This document shows, one piece after another, positions 63,159 through 64,000 of a stretch of DNA of 64,000 nt. The stretch is from Thiodiazotropha sp050305635 (lineage in GTDB: Bacteria; Pseudomonadota; Gammaproteobacteria; Chromatiales; Chromatiaceae). The notes beneath the pieces are model-generated. The model searched no databases. It saw only the letters and a program-made list of their open reading frames with translations, and was not told the origin of the DNA. Every line of letters begins with the position of its first letter. The first letter of the stretch is position 1. Position numbers and translations under genes: made by a program. Location: positions 1 through 64,000 of the forward strand of contig JBNLFS010000122.1 in assembly GCA_050305635.1 (NCBI GenBank). The letters are read 5' to 3'.

Positions 63159-64000
63159 CTTTTCCTCCAAATTTCATCAACAGGGGCGGCAGAAACAGAA
63201 AATCCGCCACCAGGGCCAAGGCGATGGTGATCGCGGTCAGCAATCCCATCTTGGCGTTGAGCTGAAAGCTCGAAAGCGTCAGCACCAGAAAACCGGCCAC
63301 CAGCACCATGGAAGTCACCCACAGGGCGGTTCCCACGGTGGTGAAGGCATAGCGCACCGAGGCGATGCTGTCCAATCCCCGCTCACGCTGGGCGCGCAGG
63401 TATTTGCTCAGAAAGTGCACCGTATCGTCCACCACGATACCCAGGGTCATGCCGGTCACCACGGACAGGGCGATGCCGATCTGACCGTCGATCAGCCCCC
63501 ACAGACCGAAAGCCATGCCCATGGGCGCCAGATTGGGCAACAGGCTGAGCAATCCGATACGCCAGGAGCGCAACGCGATCACCAGAATCAACGAAATCAG
63601 CACCAGCGCCGCCGAGGTGCCCTTGAGCATGGCGCGGATATTACGCTCACCGATATGCGAAAACATCACTCCGGGACTCGCACCCTCCGCCCACATATAT
63701 TCCGGTGTGTTGGTTCGCAACCACGCCTGAGCCCGCTGTTCCAGATCCAGCAGCTCCCGGGTGGAGACGCTTTGCAGGGTGATGGAGAGCCGGGTCGCGG
63801 ATTTCCTGACGTTGATCTGGTTGTTCAGATCCAGGCCGAAGGGCAGGGAGAACTCATAGAGCAACAGATACTGCGCCGCCAGATCCCGCTGTTCCGGCAA
63901 CCGGTACCAGTCGGGGTCGTCTTCGTGCATGTTTTTGTTCAGCCGCTTCATGATGTCGGAGAAACTGTTCACATGCAGGACATTGGGCTGGAGACGCAAC
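63124..64000 (-). CDS. RND/MMPL-family membrane protein (5' end outside window)
   Basis: C-terminal 291 residues of a larger transporter; the frame is open at the right edge, so the true start is outside. Visible: end of a periplasmic loop (to about residue 115 of this part), then six helices of the RND/sterol-sensing-like type with GMTLGIVVDDTVHFLSKYL (the helix-4 acidic pair expected in proton-driven members). It ends KFGGKGAISHPVHDHS. Topology matches the HpnN/MmpL-like class rather than AcrB-type drug pumps. First visible gene of the RND-LolA-like-AMIN-barrel operon. Confidence 0.88.
   Translation of the reverse strand, partial: LRLQPNVLHVNSFSDIMKRLNKNMHEDDPDWYRLPEQRDLAAQYLLLYEFSLPFGLDLNNQINVRKSATRLSITLQSVSTRELLDLEQRAQAWLRTNTPEYMWAEGASPGVMFSHIGERNIRAMLKGTSAALVLISLILVIALRSWRIGLLSLLPNLAPMGMAFGLWGLIDGQIGIALSVVTGMTLGIVVDDTVHFLSKYLRAQRERGLDSIASVRYAFTTVGTALWVTSMVLVAGFLVLTLSSFQLNAKMGLLTAITIALALVADFLFLPPLLMKFGGKGAISHPVHDHS

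Overview
The window is a chromosomal segment of a free-living-type gammaproteobacterium with moderately high G+C. Gene content and order (carA-carB-greA, yhbY, rlmE-ftsH-folP-glmM-tpiA-secG-tRNA-Leu followed directly by nuoA-N), an acetate-uptake locus, a CheV protein and abundant short intergenic palindromes suggest a Chromatiales-like or sulfur-oxidiser-related lineage. That placement is inference from memory of gene order, not a computed phylogeny. I see no CRISPR array, prophage, integrase or transposase gene.

Layout. 1-10.9 kb (minus): nuoA to nuoL, complex I, with nuoL cut by the left edge; a sigma-70-like promoter and a palindrome lie upstream of nuoA. 11.0-17.9 kb (minus): tRNA-Leu(GAG), secG, tpiA, glmM, folP, ftsH, rlmE. 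18.15 kb: yhbY (plus), facing greA across a 274-bp tandem duplication that copies the greA 3' end. 18.9-23.9 kb (minus): carA-carB-greA, preceded by a promoter and an attenuator-like terminator. 24.1-25.6 kb: divergent trxC and cnoX. 25.7-28.4 kb (minus): small membrane protein, two-RCK potassium channel and hemerythrin-like protein, probably one operon. 28.8 kb: cheV behind a sigma-28-like promoter.

29.8-42.4 kb is a coherent acetate block: a cbrX/cbrA/cbrB-like sensing system (transporter-fused kinase plus an NtrC-family regulator whose GAFTGA loop is missing), a TerB-like gene on the other strand, the DUF4212 small subunit and sodium/acetate symporter, a cNMP/CBS/nucleotidyltransferase protein coupled to a DnaQ-like exonuclease, and acs. 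Acetate would be sensed, imported and activated to acetyl-CoA from one locus.

42.5-60.3 kb is a mosaic of short transcription units separated by several families of palindromic repeats: unknown proteins, a GNAT acetyltransferase, a lipoprotein subtilase with a PrcB-like partner lipoprotein (dentilisin-like pair), greB, srkA, two methyltransferases, ydbL/ydbH-like envelope genes, a photolyase with a YbgA-like gene, a cNMP-binding protein and nhaA. 60.6-64 kb (minus) is the end of an envelope operon: an RND/MMPL-type membrane protein (cut by the right edge), a LolA-like lipoprotein-sorting-family protein and an outer-membrane barrel with an N-terminal AMIN domain. This is the best candidate here for an under-described system, together with the subtilase/PrcB pair and the GAFTGA-less regulator.
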